A DNA stretch of 20,648 nt from IMG/VR virus record IMGVR_UViG_3300005528_000251, positions 1 to 20,648 of that record. One strand, given 5' to 3'. The position numbers and the translations under genes were made by a program. This document shows, one piece after another, positions 1 to 5,550 of the stretch. The DNA comes from a virus. The number at the start of each line of letters is the position of its first letter. Positions within the stretch are counted from its first letter, which is position 1. The notes below the pieces were generated by a model, which saw nothing but the letters and a program-made list of their open reading frames with translations, did no database searches and had not been told where the DNA came from.

Positions 1-128
1 TGATACTTATCTCCTCTTTTATTAAAGCCTACATCAGCACCTAGCGCAATTAGATCTGTGTCAGGATCATTAGCTTTTGTTCTGATTAACTCTTCCTTTC
101 TAAGGAATATCCAATTTAAAATATCCAT
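1..128 (-). CDS. Partial phage structural protein, N-terminal 42 residues
   Basis: Only the start of this leftward gene is in the window; it runs off the left edge. It begins at the ATG whose complement is at 126-128, 5 bases after the stop of the small gene at 134-256, so it belongs to the tail-fibre transcription unit. The N-terminus starts MDILNWIF and later has LGADVGFNKRGDKY. This parallels the N-terminus of the large fibre (MDILNFINW, then LGIPDGKRDDDY), and the 17 bases around the start codon (AATTTAAAATATCCATG on the plus strand) are identical in both genes. I infer a second fibre-like or baseplate-attached protein sharing a docking segment. The function of the missing part cannot be known from here. 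Confidence 0.75.
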   Translation of the reverse strand, partial: MDILNWIFLRKEELIRTKANDPDTDLIALGADVGFNKRGDKY

Positions 129-133
129 GGTCT

Positions 134-256
134 TTATTTTTTAAGTTCTTCTAAGGCAGTAAGTATAGCCTGCACATCTTGCAGACTATACACTCCCTTT
201 AATGTTGCGGCATCTAGTGCCTGCATGATGATACTCAGTGCTTCTTCTTTATTCAT
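134..256 (-). CDS. Small 40-residue protein between fibre genes
   Basis: This short leftward frame encodes 40 residues starting MNKEEALSIIMQALDAA and ending ILTALEELKK. The predicted fold is one or two amphipathic helices. It starts 2 bases after the fibre stop codon and ends 5 bases before the next start, so it is co-transcribed and probably co-expressed with the fibre. Its size and position would suit a fibre chaperone or a small structural accessory, but nothing in the sequence shows this. I do not recognise a named family. Confidence 0.65.
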   Translation of the reverse strand: MNKEEALSIIMQALDAATLKGVYSLQDVQAILTALEELKK

Positions 257-258
257 AA

Positions 259-2310
259 TTAAGGAACATATTCCATTGGGATAAGATAATTCTTCTCATT
301 GATTCTTACTAACCATTGATTATCAGGTGTAGGGACTGATGCAGTAACAGTACCAACAGGATCTGAATTTGTACCTATAACAAACTGGTTATTTGCAGTA
401 GCTTGTGCACCAGTACCAATAATAACAGAGCCGTTAAAATCTTGAGTTGTTGTATTGGCACCAATTATAATATTACTAGCACCTGTTGTATTATCAGCTG
501 CAGCATTTACTCCAATAGCAATGTTACCAGAACCATCACTTATTTGTAATGCGTTATCTCCAATTCCAATATTACTATTAGCTGTAAGATTAGATGCTAA
601 AGCAGCAACACCAATTGCAATATTATTAGAACCATTTTGGTTATTAGGTAATGAGTTATAACCAACAGCTGTATTTTGCAATCCAGATGTATTATTTTGT
701 AAAGCATAAGTACCTACAGCGGTATTGCCATCCCCAATATTTAAAAATAAAGCTCCTGAACCTACAGCAGTATTAGAGTTACCTAATACATTTGAACCTA
801 AAGCTTTATATCCAAGAGCAGTATTACCTAATCCTGTAGTGTTTAATTTAAGTGCATTAAATCCTACACCAGTATTTAATGTACCTGTAGTGTTAGCTCT
901 TAATGCAGATTCACCAACTGCTACTGTTTCAATAGCAAGGTTGGACATCAATGCTTCAAAACCTACAGCAACAGAGTTAGAAGTTGCAGAGTACAAAGCT
1001 TTATATCCTACAGCTACAGACTTAGTAGATGAGTTAGTTCCTATTGCCATAGTTTGAGAACCAATAGCTGCATTCCACTTACCTATAGTAACGACTGCTC
1101 CTGCAGCATAACCTACTGCTGTATTATCAACTGCATTACTATTTGATAATGCAAAATAACCTACTGCTGTATTATTATTAGAGTTATTAACATTTAATGA
1201 ATAACTACCTACTGCTGTATTGTTTCCTCCAGAGCTATTATTCTGCAATGCCCCTAAACCAAATGCTGATAAGAACTGACCAGTTGTACTAGATTGTAAA
1301 GCATTTGAACCAAAAGCTGAGTTAGTTGCAGTATTTGCTAAACCTGTACTATTTAGATTTCCATTAGCAGGATTGTAAGTATATCTTGCATCTTCAGAAA
1401 CTTTACCAGCAACACTTTGGAATAATACTCTTCTAGAACCACCATTAAGAATATCAGTAGTATCTATAGTGATTTGGTTAGGGCCAGGTATACCTTGAGG
1501 TCCCGCTACTCCTTGTGCACCTGCAGCACCAGTTAAACCTTGAGGCCCTTGTGCTCCTTCAGCTGCAAGTAAAGCCCAGTTAGTAGGGTCTAGATCTGGT
1601 GCTAGAATAGAAGGTCCCACAGGATTAATACAAAACCAAGATGCACCATTATATCCTACAGCATCATCTACTACATATGTTCCTAAGTTTGACCAAACTC
1701 CTTGCCAGTTAAGACCAGCAGGTCCAACAGGTCCTGGTACACCTTGTATACCTTGGATACCCTGAATACCTTGAGCTCCTTGAGGACCAGCAGGTCCAGT
1801 TGCACCAGCAGCTCCCGCAGGACCAGCAACACCTGGGATACCTTGAGGACCAGTAGCACCTATGTTAGCTAACAAAGCCCAGTTAACTGTATCTACAGTA
1901 GGATCAGAAACAGATGGTCCTACAGCATTTACACAAAAATATGAAGCACCTCCAAAGCCTACTGCATCATCAGCAGCATACACTCCTAATGCAGACCATG
2001 AACCTTGCCAGTTTAATCCAGCTGGACCTATTGCACCTGCAGGACCTTGTAAACCTTGCTGTCCTTGAATACCTTGAACACCTTGTGAACCTACAGAACC
2101 AACTGGACCTTGTGGTCCTGGAGGGCCTTGAGGACCTTGTGGGCCAGCAGTACTTACAGAAGCAGCAAAGTCAGCAGCACTAATATTAACAGCTAAATAG
2201 TCATCATCTCTTTTCCCATCAGGAATGCCTAGAGGTATGAATGAATTTGGTGGAGCAGAAGTAACTTGTCTTTTGCTTCTTTTCCAGTTTATAAAATTTA
2301 AAATATCCAT
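259..2310 (-). CDS. Tail fibre/adhesin with collagen-like and YadA-head-like repeats
   Basis: 683 residues, taking the ATG at 2308-2310; an upstream ATG at 2364 would add an implausible 18-residue extension, and the promoter-like box at 2316-2323 lies inside that extension. Order of domains: N-terminal segment (about 1-55, MDILNFINW); collagen-like Gly-X-Y tract (about 56-98); a 50-residue module with WQGSWSALGVYAADDAVGF (about 100-150); a second Gly-X-Y tract (151-200); a second copy of the module (201-250, WQGVWSNLGTY); a third short Gly-X-Y tract; then about 300 residues of 14-residue-type repeats such as NTAVGYNSL and NIAIGVAAL, typical of the trimeric YadA-like head; and a C-terminal cap. 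The W-G-W-Y-D-V modules resemble small carbohydrate-binding modules of the CBM5/12 kind. Together this indicates a trimeric host-recognition fibre. Gly-X-Y tracts form triple helices in known phage fibres. Confidence 0.9.
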   Translation of the reverse strand: MDILNFINWKRSKRQVTSAPPNSFIPLGIPDGKRDDDYLAVNISAADFAASVSTAGPQGPQGPPGPQGPVGSVGSQGVQGIQGQQGLQGPAGAIGPAGLNWQGSWSALGVYAADDAVGFGGASYFCVNAVGPSVSDPTVDTVNWALLANIGATGPQGIPGVAGPAGAAGATGPAGPQGAQGIQGIQGIQGVPGPVGPAGLNWQGVWSNLGTYVVDDAVGYNGASWFCINPVGPSILAPDLDPTNWALLAAEGAQGPQGLTGAAGAQGVAGPQGIPGPNQITIDTTDILNGGSRRVLFQSVAGKVSEDARYTYNPANGNLNSTGLANTATNSAFGSNALQSSTTGQFLSAFGLGALQNNSSGGNNTAVGSYSLNVNNSNNNTAVGYFALSNSNAVDNTAVGYAAGAVVTIGKWNAAIGSQTMAIGTNSSTKSVAVGYKALYSATSNSVAVGFEALMSNLAIETVAVGESALRANTTGTLNTGVGFNALKLNTTGLGNTALGYKALGSNVLGNSNTAVGSGALFLNIGDGNTAVGTYALQNNTSGLQNTAVGYNSLPNNQNGSNNIAIGVAALASNLTANSNIGIGDNALQISDGSGNIAIGVNAAADNTTGASNIIIGANTTTQDFNGSVIIGTGAQATANNQFVIGTNSDPVGTVTASVPTPDNQWLVRINEKNYLIPMEYVP

Positions 2311-2315
2311 GATTA

Positions 2316-2323
2316 CAAATATA
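2316..2323 (-). promoter_or_regulatory. Promoter -7 box (TATATTTG) of the fibre operon
   Basis: On the minus strand this reads TATATTTG, matching the Bacteroidota -7 consensus TAnnTTTG. Only 5 bases separate it from the fibre ATG, so the mRNA would start at or almost at the start codon. The upstream terminator at 2364-2392 isolates this unit from the genes before it. Confidence 0.55.
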
Positions 2324-2363
2324 TAGTACACATATAATATAGTAAAAACTTTTCTACAAAACA

Positions 2364-2402
2364 AATCCCCACAGATTAATTTTGTGGGGATTCCTTACCT
2401 AA
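2364..2402 (-). terminator. Rho-independent terminator with preceding TTAGGTAAG
   Basis: A perfect 10-base-pair stem, AATCCCCACA (2364-2373) with TGTGGGGATT (2383-2392), is followed on the minus strand by a T-rich run. It ends the leftward unit 3481-2441. The nonamer TTAGGTAAG (minus strand, complement at 2394-2402) sits immediately before the hairpin, as it does at 3798-3806 and, on the plus strand, at 10331-10339. Confidence 0.8.
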
Positions 2403-2426
2403 CGGCTATTATATCGAGAAAGTTTT

Positions 2427-2434
2427 CAAATATA
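2427..2434 (-). promoter_or_regulatory. TATATTTG box just after the GroES-like stop codon
   Basis: The minus strand reads TTATATTTG six bases beyond the stop codon of the GroES-like gene and about 35 bases before the terminator hairpin. It matches the -7 box of promoters in this genome. The same arrangement occurs after the stops at 3609 and 3843. It could start a short RNA of about 55 bases that ends at the hairpin. Confidence 0.4.
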
Positions 2435-2440
2435 ATTATT

Positions 2441-2719
2441 CTACCAGATAATTGCTATATCTTGTTCATGAATCATAAACTTCATTTCACCATCTACCTC
2501 AATCTTCTCAGATAGCTCTAATGCAGTTGCTCTTACATAAACTTTGTCACCAGCAGAGATATCCTTTACAGATTCCCCTACAGCATATACATCTAGTGAT
2601 GACCAGCTCTTTCTTAGTTCTGCTTCAATTAATGCTTTGTCTTTATCAGATAGTTCTAAAAAAGATTCTTTAACTGCAGGCTTACTTATCAGTATCCTGT
2701 TCCCTCTCAATGTTTTCAT
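2441..2719 (-). CDS. GroES-like co-chaperonin
   Basis: 92 residues. The N-terminal RGNRILISKP corresponds to the DRVLVKP strand of GroES; VYAVGESVKDISAGDKVYVR matches the GroES pattern VxAVG...VKxGDxV; and IEVDGEMKFMIHEQDIAIIW matches VxVDGEEYLIMxExDILAII. Co-chaperonins cap the chaperonin barrel; phage versions such as T4 gp31 adapt host GroEL to fold capsid protein. Between the first strand and the VYAVG strand, the usual glycine-rich mobile loop (GGI followed by hydrophobics) is not visible and a charged helix-like stretch (ELSDKDKALIEAELRKSW) takes its place. This could be a changed GroEL contact or a GroES fold put to another use. The start overlaps the preceding gene by 38 bases; it is the last gene of its unit. 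Confidence 0.75.
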   Translation of the reverse strand: MKTLRGNRILISKPAVKESFLELSDKDKALIEAELRKSWSSLDVYAVGESVKDISAGDKVYVRATALELSEKIEVDGEMKFMIHEQDIAIIW

Positions 2720-2978
2720 TTTCTGTGTAATGTTTAAGTGTTAATACTTTTACTATTGCCATTTGTGCAGATACTATCTCTCCTACTGCATGATCAAATA
2801 ACAAACTCTTTAGTGGATGTCTGTTGTTAGACTGATAATCATTCTTTAGTATCTCAGCTAACTCTGCAAACATATGCTTTACCTTCTCTACAGTATCACT
2901 TGGAGGAGTATCAATTGATATACCTATGAGCTGCTCTCCAAAGGATGGTACTTTAGTTTCTTTGACTCCCATGTTCAT
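2682..2978 (-). CDS. Small helical protein, possibly Acb2-like
   Basis: 98 residues, mostly helical. After a short N-terminal tail there is a helix (VEKVKHMFAELAEILKNDY), a short polar turn with HP, and a second long helix (SLLFDHAVGEIVSAQMAIVKVLTLKH), then a charged tail. This two-helix pattern, with a small-residue-rich second helix that includes A-x-M-A-x-x-K, resembles the phage Acb2 family of cyclic-nucleotide sponges that block CBASS defence. The similarity is one of pattern only and could be coincidental. It overlaps the start of the GroES-like gene by 38 bases, and its ATG shares bases with the stop of the gene upstream. Confidence 0.7.
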   Translation of the reverse strand: MNMGVKETKVPSFGEQLIGISIDTPPSDTVEKVKHMFAELAEILKNDYQSNNRHPLKSLLFDHAVGEIVSAQMAIVKVLTLKHYTENENIEREQDTDK

Positions 2979-3151
2979 GCGTCATATTTTTTTGTTGGTT
3001 CCATTTCTACTTTAACTTGATTGCTCAGAATGTTAAACTTTACTTGTTCTAACATTCCTATTACAAAAGTGTCTGGTAAATCTTGTAGGTTTAAACTTAC
3101 TTCTACTTTACCATCTTCTTCTGTAACTACTAGAAGGGTGTTCTTAGTCAT
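2975..3151 (-). CDS. Hypothetical 58-residue protein
   Basis: This leftward frame of 58 residues begins MTKNTLLVVTEEDGKVEVSL. The N-terminal half looks like a beta hairpin and the rest a helix followed by a charged tail ending in KKYDA. Its stop codon overlaps the next start in an ATGA arrangement, and its start overlaps the tail of the 27-residue gene upstream by 8 bases. The unbroken chain of overlaps supports it as a translated gene. No family recognised. Confidence 0.65.
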   Translation of the reverse strand: MTKNTLLVVTEEDGKVEVSLNLQDLPDTFVIGMLEQVKFNILSNQVKVEMEPTKKYDA

Positions 3152-3227
3152 AATTATATTTGGTATTAAATGTTGCTGTGGATGTCCATGTAGGTTTTAC
3201 TCCTGATACTGTAGCTACGTATGTCAT
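3144..3227 (-). CDS. Tiny 27-residue protein
   Basis: Start codon ATG overlaps the TGA of the gene upstream (ATGA), and its stop lies 8 bases inside the next gene. It encodes 27 residues beginning MTYVATVSGVKPTWTST and rich in Thr, Tyr and Asn. The start/stop coupling on both sides is the main evidence that it is translated. It fills what would otherwise be the only gap in the gene chain. No function can be proposed. Confidence 0.5.
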   Translation of the reverse strand: MTYVATVSGVKPTWTSTATFNTKYNYD

Positions 3228-3481
3228 GCTTTATCATACTTTTCTAGAAACTTAGCAGGAGTGTATACACTATGTATATCATACTTATCCTTTACTACAT
3301 AATCTCCTACGTTAGCTTCTACTACTTCAGTACCAGTCTGTACCATAAGTTTTAGATCTCCACTATCTAAGTCTGTATTAAAATAACATAGGGTACAGAC
3401 TTGCCAGATCTCATTTCGGTTATCACCTGTCCAGATAACTGCATCTACAGTCACAGGTTTAGTTACATACTTTAAGGACAT
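3224..3481 (-). CDS. Small conserved phage protein with GDYVVKD motif
   Basis: 85 residues. The layout matches a small protein family common in tailed phages: an N-terminal YVTKPVTVDAVIWTGDN (family pattern: KKPVxVEAxQWTG), a middle beta segment, then VGDYVVKD (family PGDYIIKG) and a C-terminal PAKFLEKY (family PDxFEKTY). Its role is unknown; such genes are scattered in phage genomes, often among accessory genes. It is the first gene of a leftward unit, with a -7 box at 3503-3510 giving a leader of about 20 bases. Confidence 0.8.
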   Translation of the reverse strand: MSLKYVTKPVTVDAVIWTGDNRNEIWQVCTLCYFNTDLDSGDLKLMVQTGTEVVEANVGDYVVKDKYDIHSVYTPAKFLEKYDKA

Positions 3482-3502
3482 TGTATTACTTGTTGGTTTC
3501 TA

Positions 3503-3510
3503 CAAATATA
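3503..3510 (-). promoter_or_regulatory. Promoter -7 box (TATATTTG) for the unit 3481-2441
   Basis: The minus strand reads TATATTTG directly after the U-tract of the terminator at 3519-3546 and 21 bases before the ATG at 3481. Terminator followed by promoter defines a unit boundary. Confidence 0.55.
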
Positions 3511-3518
3511 TAAAAAAA

Positions 3519-3546
3519 TAAACTCCTGATGTTTACCAGGAGTTTA
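3519..3546 (-). terminator. Rho-independent terminator
   Basis: Perfect 10-base-pair stem TAAACTCCTG (3519-3528) with CAGGAGTTTA (3537-3546), loop of 8, followed on the minus strand by a run of seven T. It ends the single-gene unit at 3609-3746. Confidence 0.85.
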
Positions 3547-3587
3547 CTTCATCATTTAATCACTAACCAAAGTTTCAAAAAGCAAAA

Positions 3588-3595
3588 CAAATATA
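3588..3595 (-). promoter_or_regulatory. TATATTTG box after the stop of the basic protein gene
   Basis: The minus strand reads CTTATATTTG 13 bases beyond the stop at 3609 and about 41 bases before the terminator stem. It is the third example of a -7-like box placed between a stop codon and a terminator. Confidence 0.35.
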
Positions 3596-3608
3596 AGATA
3601 AATTTTAA

Positions 3609-3746
3609 TTACCTACCTTGACCACGGTAACTTTTTTTATAATGCTTGCTAGACTTAAGTTTAGAAGTTTTTGTTTTAGCATGTATTCCTGGTCTGGATA
3701 CAGTGCTGCTTGTAAGTTTGAGAATGTTCTCCTTAATCTTTGCCAT
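3609..3746 (-). CDS. Small, very basic 45-residue protein
   Basis: 45 residues, starting MAKIKENILKLTSSTVSRPG and ending in a stretch rich in Lys, Ser and Tyr (KSSKHYKKSYRGQGR). The strong positive charge and low-complexity C-terminus suggest nucleic-acid or virion-internal binding; I have an impression that very similar peptides are common in phages of this host group, but cannot check. It is a single-gene unit with its own terminator at 3519-3546 and a terminator in front of it at 3768-3793. Confidence 0.75.
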   Translation of the reverse strand: MAKIKENILKLTSSTVSRPGIHAKTKTSKLKSSKHYKKSYRGQGR

Positions 3747-3767
3747 AGTATCTTTATTATAATATAC

Positions 3768-3806
3768 AAAAAGTCCTGAGAAAACCCAGGACTATTTCTT
3801 ACCTAA
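3768..3806 (-). terminator. Rho-independent terminator with preceding TTAGGTAAG
   Basis: Stem AGTCCTG (3772-3778) with CAGGACT (3787-3793), followed on the minus strand by TTTTT. The nonamer TTAGGTAAG (minus strand, complement 3798-3806) lies 4 bases before the stem. It ends the unit 4894-3843. Confidence 0.8.
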
Positions 3807-3833
3807 TTCTACTACTATAACCAAAATAGGTTA

Positions 3834-3841
3834 CAAATATA
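3834..3841 (-). promoter_or_regulatory. TATATTTG box directly after a stop codon
   Basis: The minus strand reads TTATATTTGTAACC one base past the TGA of the 210-residue gene. It precedes TTAGGTAAG and the terminator by about 27 and 40 bases, as in the other two examples. Confidence 0.4.
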
Positions 3842-3842
3842 A

Positions 3843-4475
3843 TCATTCATTATCATAAAACATTCTATCAGAGTCTTCAGTTTTCCACTTATCTTGATCT
3901 TCTACATTATAGAATTCACTACATACTAAATAATCTGGCTTAGCTGGGAATGGCTTAGTAACAAAGCTAGGCTCTGACCACTTAATCCTATTATTAGGTT
4001 GTAGTGCTATCTGTCCATTATCTAATACTATAATATGATGTGACTTATGTTCAGATGGATCTTCTGCAAGTGTGATATCTGTATTAATATCATTTGACCC
4101 CCAGTTGATTGTAGCAAAGTACTTACCCGGGTACCACTTTCTATCCTTCATATAAACTTCTACAGGAGCTTCTGCTACATAATTTAACTCAAGTAAAGTA
4201 AAGTTATATGAGAAGCAGTTCCACAGTTGTAGATAGTGAAAGGGTAGATCTGGATTTGGGAGAATAGGTTTAGTAAGTAAAGCATGAGAAGGAAGCTTAT
4301 CCCGGAGTACACCATTCTCTAGTAGCACTTGAAACAAAGCAGCCTGCCCAGGCATACACCTAACTGATACTATAATCCCAGGAGTAAACTGACCCTTACC
4401 CTTAATATGCTGGTACATATATTCATCTCTAACAAATACTTTTAACGGGAAGAAGTTATGTTCTATATAAGCCAT
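3843..4475 (-). CDS. Conserved phage protein of unknown function, 210 residues
   Basis: 210 residues, rich in aromatic residues and Pro, mostly beta in character. Recognisable stretches are a basic N-terminal start (MAYIEHNFFPLKVFVRDEY), FTPGIIVSVRCMPGQAALFQVLLENGVLRDKLP, LQLWNCFSYNFT, YPGKYFATINWG and LQPNNRIKWSEPS. This pattern resembles an uncharacterised protein I associate with marine and other tailed phages; I know of no assigned role. It starts 5 bases after the peptidase stop, so the two are co-transcribed. A virion-associated role is an inference from neighbours only. It ends with a terminator about 50 bases downstream. Confidence 0.8.
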   Translation of the reverse strand: MAYIEHNFFPLKVFVRDEYMYQHIKGKGQFTPGIIVSVRCMPGQAALFQVLLENGVLRDKLPSHALLTKPILPNPDLPFHYLQLWNCFSYNFTLLELNYVAEAPVEVYMKDRKWYPGKYFATINWGSNDINTDITLAEDPSEHKSHHIIVLDNGQIALQPNNRIKWSEPSFVTKPFPAKPDYLVCSEFYNVEDQDKWKTEDSDRMFYDNE

Positions 4476-4480
4476 AGTAA

Positions 4481-4894
4481 TTAAGAAACAAATTTATCTA
4501 ACTTGAGCAACGGCACAATCTTATTAGTTATCTCCTCCGCTAAAGAGATAACTTCTTCTTCCCTATCCTTAATATCCCAGTTATTCAAAAGTATAGCCAT
4601 GTGCATAGCCTCATGATTAACCAAAGTAATATCCTTAAAATTCCCCTTAAAGTGTTTCTTATTCAAAAACAGAAAAGGCTTATAGGGAGTCTTAGCTGTC
4701 AACTTCTTATCCTTAGGATCATAATTAGTCCACCCATAAATATAAACCCCGTTGCCCTTACTCTTATCTACTTCCTCAGCCTGAGCATCTTTACGGTTTA
4801 ACCCATGCATCTTATCTACAGAGTAGTAATCAAATATCTCGGTAGCATCCTTCCCAATAAGAAGCATAAACTTACCCATGTCAACCTTCTTCAT
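4481..4894 (-). CDS. Putative HExxH zinc metallopeptidase
   Basis: 137 residues. The motif LVNHEAMHMAI (His94, Glu95, His98) is a classic zincin active site: two His bind Zn and Glu activates water. A possible third ligand is one of the acidic residues in DREEEVISLAEE about 15 residues later. N-terminal residues fit the short edge-strand domain of minigluzincin-type proteins. It has no signal peptide, so it acts in the cytoplasm or in the virion. It heads the leftward unit that also contains the 210-residue gene, with a -7 box 4 bases before its ATG. A role in virion protein maturation or host-protein cleavage is possible but not shown. Confidence 0.7.
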   Translation of the reverse strand: MKKVDMGKFMLLIGKDATEIFDYYSVDKMHGLNRKDAQAEEVDKSKGNGVYIYGWTNYDPKDKKLTAKTPYKPFLFLNKKHFKGNFKDITLVNHEAMHMAILLNNWDIKDREEEVISLAEEITNKIVPLLKLDKFVS

Positions 4895-4898
4895 TTTA

Positions 4899-4906
4899 CA
4901 AACTTA
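4899..4906 (-). promoter_or_regulatory. Promoter -7 box (TAAGTTTG) of the metallopeptidase gene
   Basis: The minus strand reads TAAGTTTG, a match to TAnnTTTG, followed by 4 bases and the ATG. This predicts a leaderless or nearly leaderless message, as for the fibre gene and the gene at 14266. Confidence 0.55.
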
Positions 4907-4938
4907 AAAAATTTCCAGTAATGGTACCATACTAAACT

Positions 4939-4990
4939 AGGGAGTGTGATGGGTATTTGGGATTGTAGTATAGTAGGAAGTGTGATGGGT
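4939..4990. repeat. Two 16-base direct repeats in the divergent region
   Basis: AGGGAGTGTGATGGGT (4939-4954) and AGGAAGTGTGATGGGT (4975-4990) differ at one base and are spaced 36 bases apart. They lie between the leftward late module and the rightward cassettes, beside the palindrome ATGGTACCAT (4921-4930) and the GC-rich stretch 5002-5036. This is where an operator or replication-initiator site would be expected. Confidence 0.6.
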
Positions 4991-5052
4991 CCTAATACAA
5001 CAGCCCCCACCCACCGCGCAGAGCTGGGGCACCCCCTATGTTTCTACAGAGC

Positions 5053-5060
5053 AACAGCTC
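5053..5060 (+). promoter_or_regulatory. AACAGCTC motif, copy 1
   Basis: AACAGCTCATAAC begins 40 bases before the ATG at 5093. It is the first of eight copies of AACAGCTC(A/T) in 5053-7207, placed before small genes and after terminators. Probably a phage-specific promoter element or a conserved 5' leader. Confidence 0.6.
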
Positions 5061-5092
5061 ATAACATAGCTTAAATTCATAAAATAATTTCT

Positions 5093-5233
5093 ATGGAAGA
5101 TGTTTCAAATAGTGCTTGTGATTGTGGAGAAGTAGCAGATGTGTACTACTGTGATGATTATCAATATGTAGCCATCTGCTGGGAGTGTTACAACAACACA
5201 CCAACAACTATATATGAACCCACAGATGATTAA
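5093..5233 (+). CDS. Small Cys-rich, zinc-knuckle-like protein
   Basis: 46 residues beginning MEDVSNSACDCGEVADVYYC. Cysteines form C-x-C near residue 10, a lone C at about 20, and C-x2-C (ICWEC) at about 33; with the acidic context this looks like a small zinc knuckle or ribbon. It is the first rightward gene of the window and forms its own cassette, with AACAGCTC 40 bases upstream and a terminator starting at the base after the stop. No named family is recognised. An unusual excess of Asp, Glu and Tyr suggests an inhibitor-type early protein, which is speculation. Confidence 0.65.
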   Translation: MEDVSNSACDCGEVADVYYCDDYQYVAICWECYNNTPTTIYEPTDD

Positions 5234-5270
5234 GAATATGAGCTCCCTTTTTAGGGGGTTCATTCTCTTT
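5234..5270 (+). terminator. Rho-independent terminator
   Basis: Long hairpin with GAGCTCCCT (5240-5248) pairing AGGGGGTTC (5253-5261), extended by GAAT/ATTC, starting at the base after the stop codon. A short pyrimidine-rich run follows. Confidence 0.7.
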
Positions 5271-5286
5271 ATTCCCGCTATATGTA

Positions 5287-5294
5287 AACAGCTC
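5287..5294 (+). promoter_or_regulatory. AACAGCTC motif, copy 2
   Basis: Lies 37 bases before the ATG at 5324. The downstream stretch AAACTTTGTATTATG has a TTTG 4 bases before the start codon, resembling a -7 box. Confidence 0.6.
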
Positions 5295-5323
5295 AAGACT
5301 AGACTTAACTAAAACTTTGTATT

Positions 5324-5527
5324 ATGGCATCTTTTAAATTCAAAAATGTTATTGTAGACGTAACCATGTCTGCACCCATCAAGGAATCACAGTACTACAC
5401 CAATGTGCAGTTCCAAGTGTTATTAAACCAATTAATAACCAATGGCACGTACATTAAGCACCGTACTACTGCTGTAGGTAATTTCCTATACCATGAAATA
5501 CTTGTTAAACCAGAGGCTACTCAATAG
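5324..5527 (+). CDS. Hypothetical 67-residue protein
   Basis: 67 residues starting MASFKFKNVIVDVTMSAP, with a beta-rich N-terminus, a helix (VQFQVLLNQLITNG) and a C-terminal beta segment. This is a soluble, compact small domain with no recognised family. It forms a single-gene cassette: AACAGCTC upstream, and a terminator stem that begins inside its last codons and contains the stop codon, so termination and translation stop are physically linked. Confidence 0.7.
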   Translation: MASFKFKNVIVDVTMSAPIKESQYYTNVQFQVLLNQLITNGTYIKHRTTAVGNFLYHEILVKPEATQ

Positions 5528-5540
5528 CTTCTGGTTTTTT
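5508..5540 (+). terminator. Rho-independent terminator overlapping the stop codon
   Basis: A 12-base-pair stem, AACCAGAGGCTA (5508-5519) with TAGCTTCTGGTT (5525-5536), one G-T wobble, followed by TTTTTT. The TAG stop is part of the 3' arm. Confidence 0.9.
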
Positions 5541-5550
5541 CTTTCATATC

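Noticed and set aside
455-1057. Rightward frames opposite the fibre gene
   Set aside because: They are mirror readings of the repetitive YadA-like region; low-complexity Pro/Leu/Ala sequence without a start context.
600-1350. Regular repeats that could suggest a CRISPR or tandem DNA repeat
   Set aside because: The periodicity is 42 bases and corresponds to the 14-residue YadA-head repeat in frame; there are no identical repeats with unique spacers.
1862-2183. Rightward frames opposite the collagen-like tract
   Set aside because: Antisense of Gly-X-Y repeats; open only because of base composition.
5105-5296. Leftward frame opposite the first rightward cassette
   Set aside because: It reads through the terminator and motif copy 2, and overlaps a better-supported small gene on the other strand.
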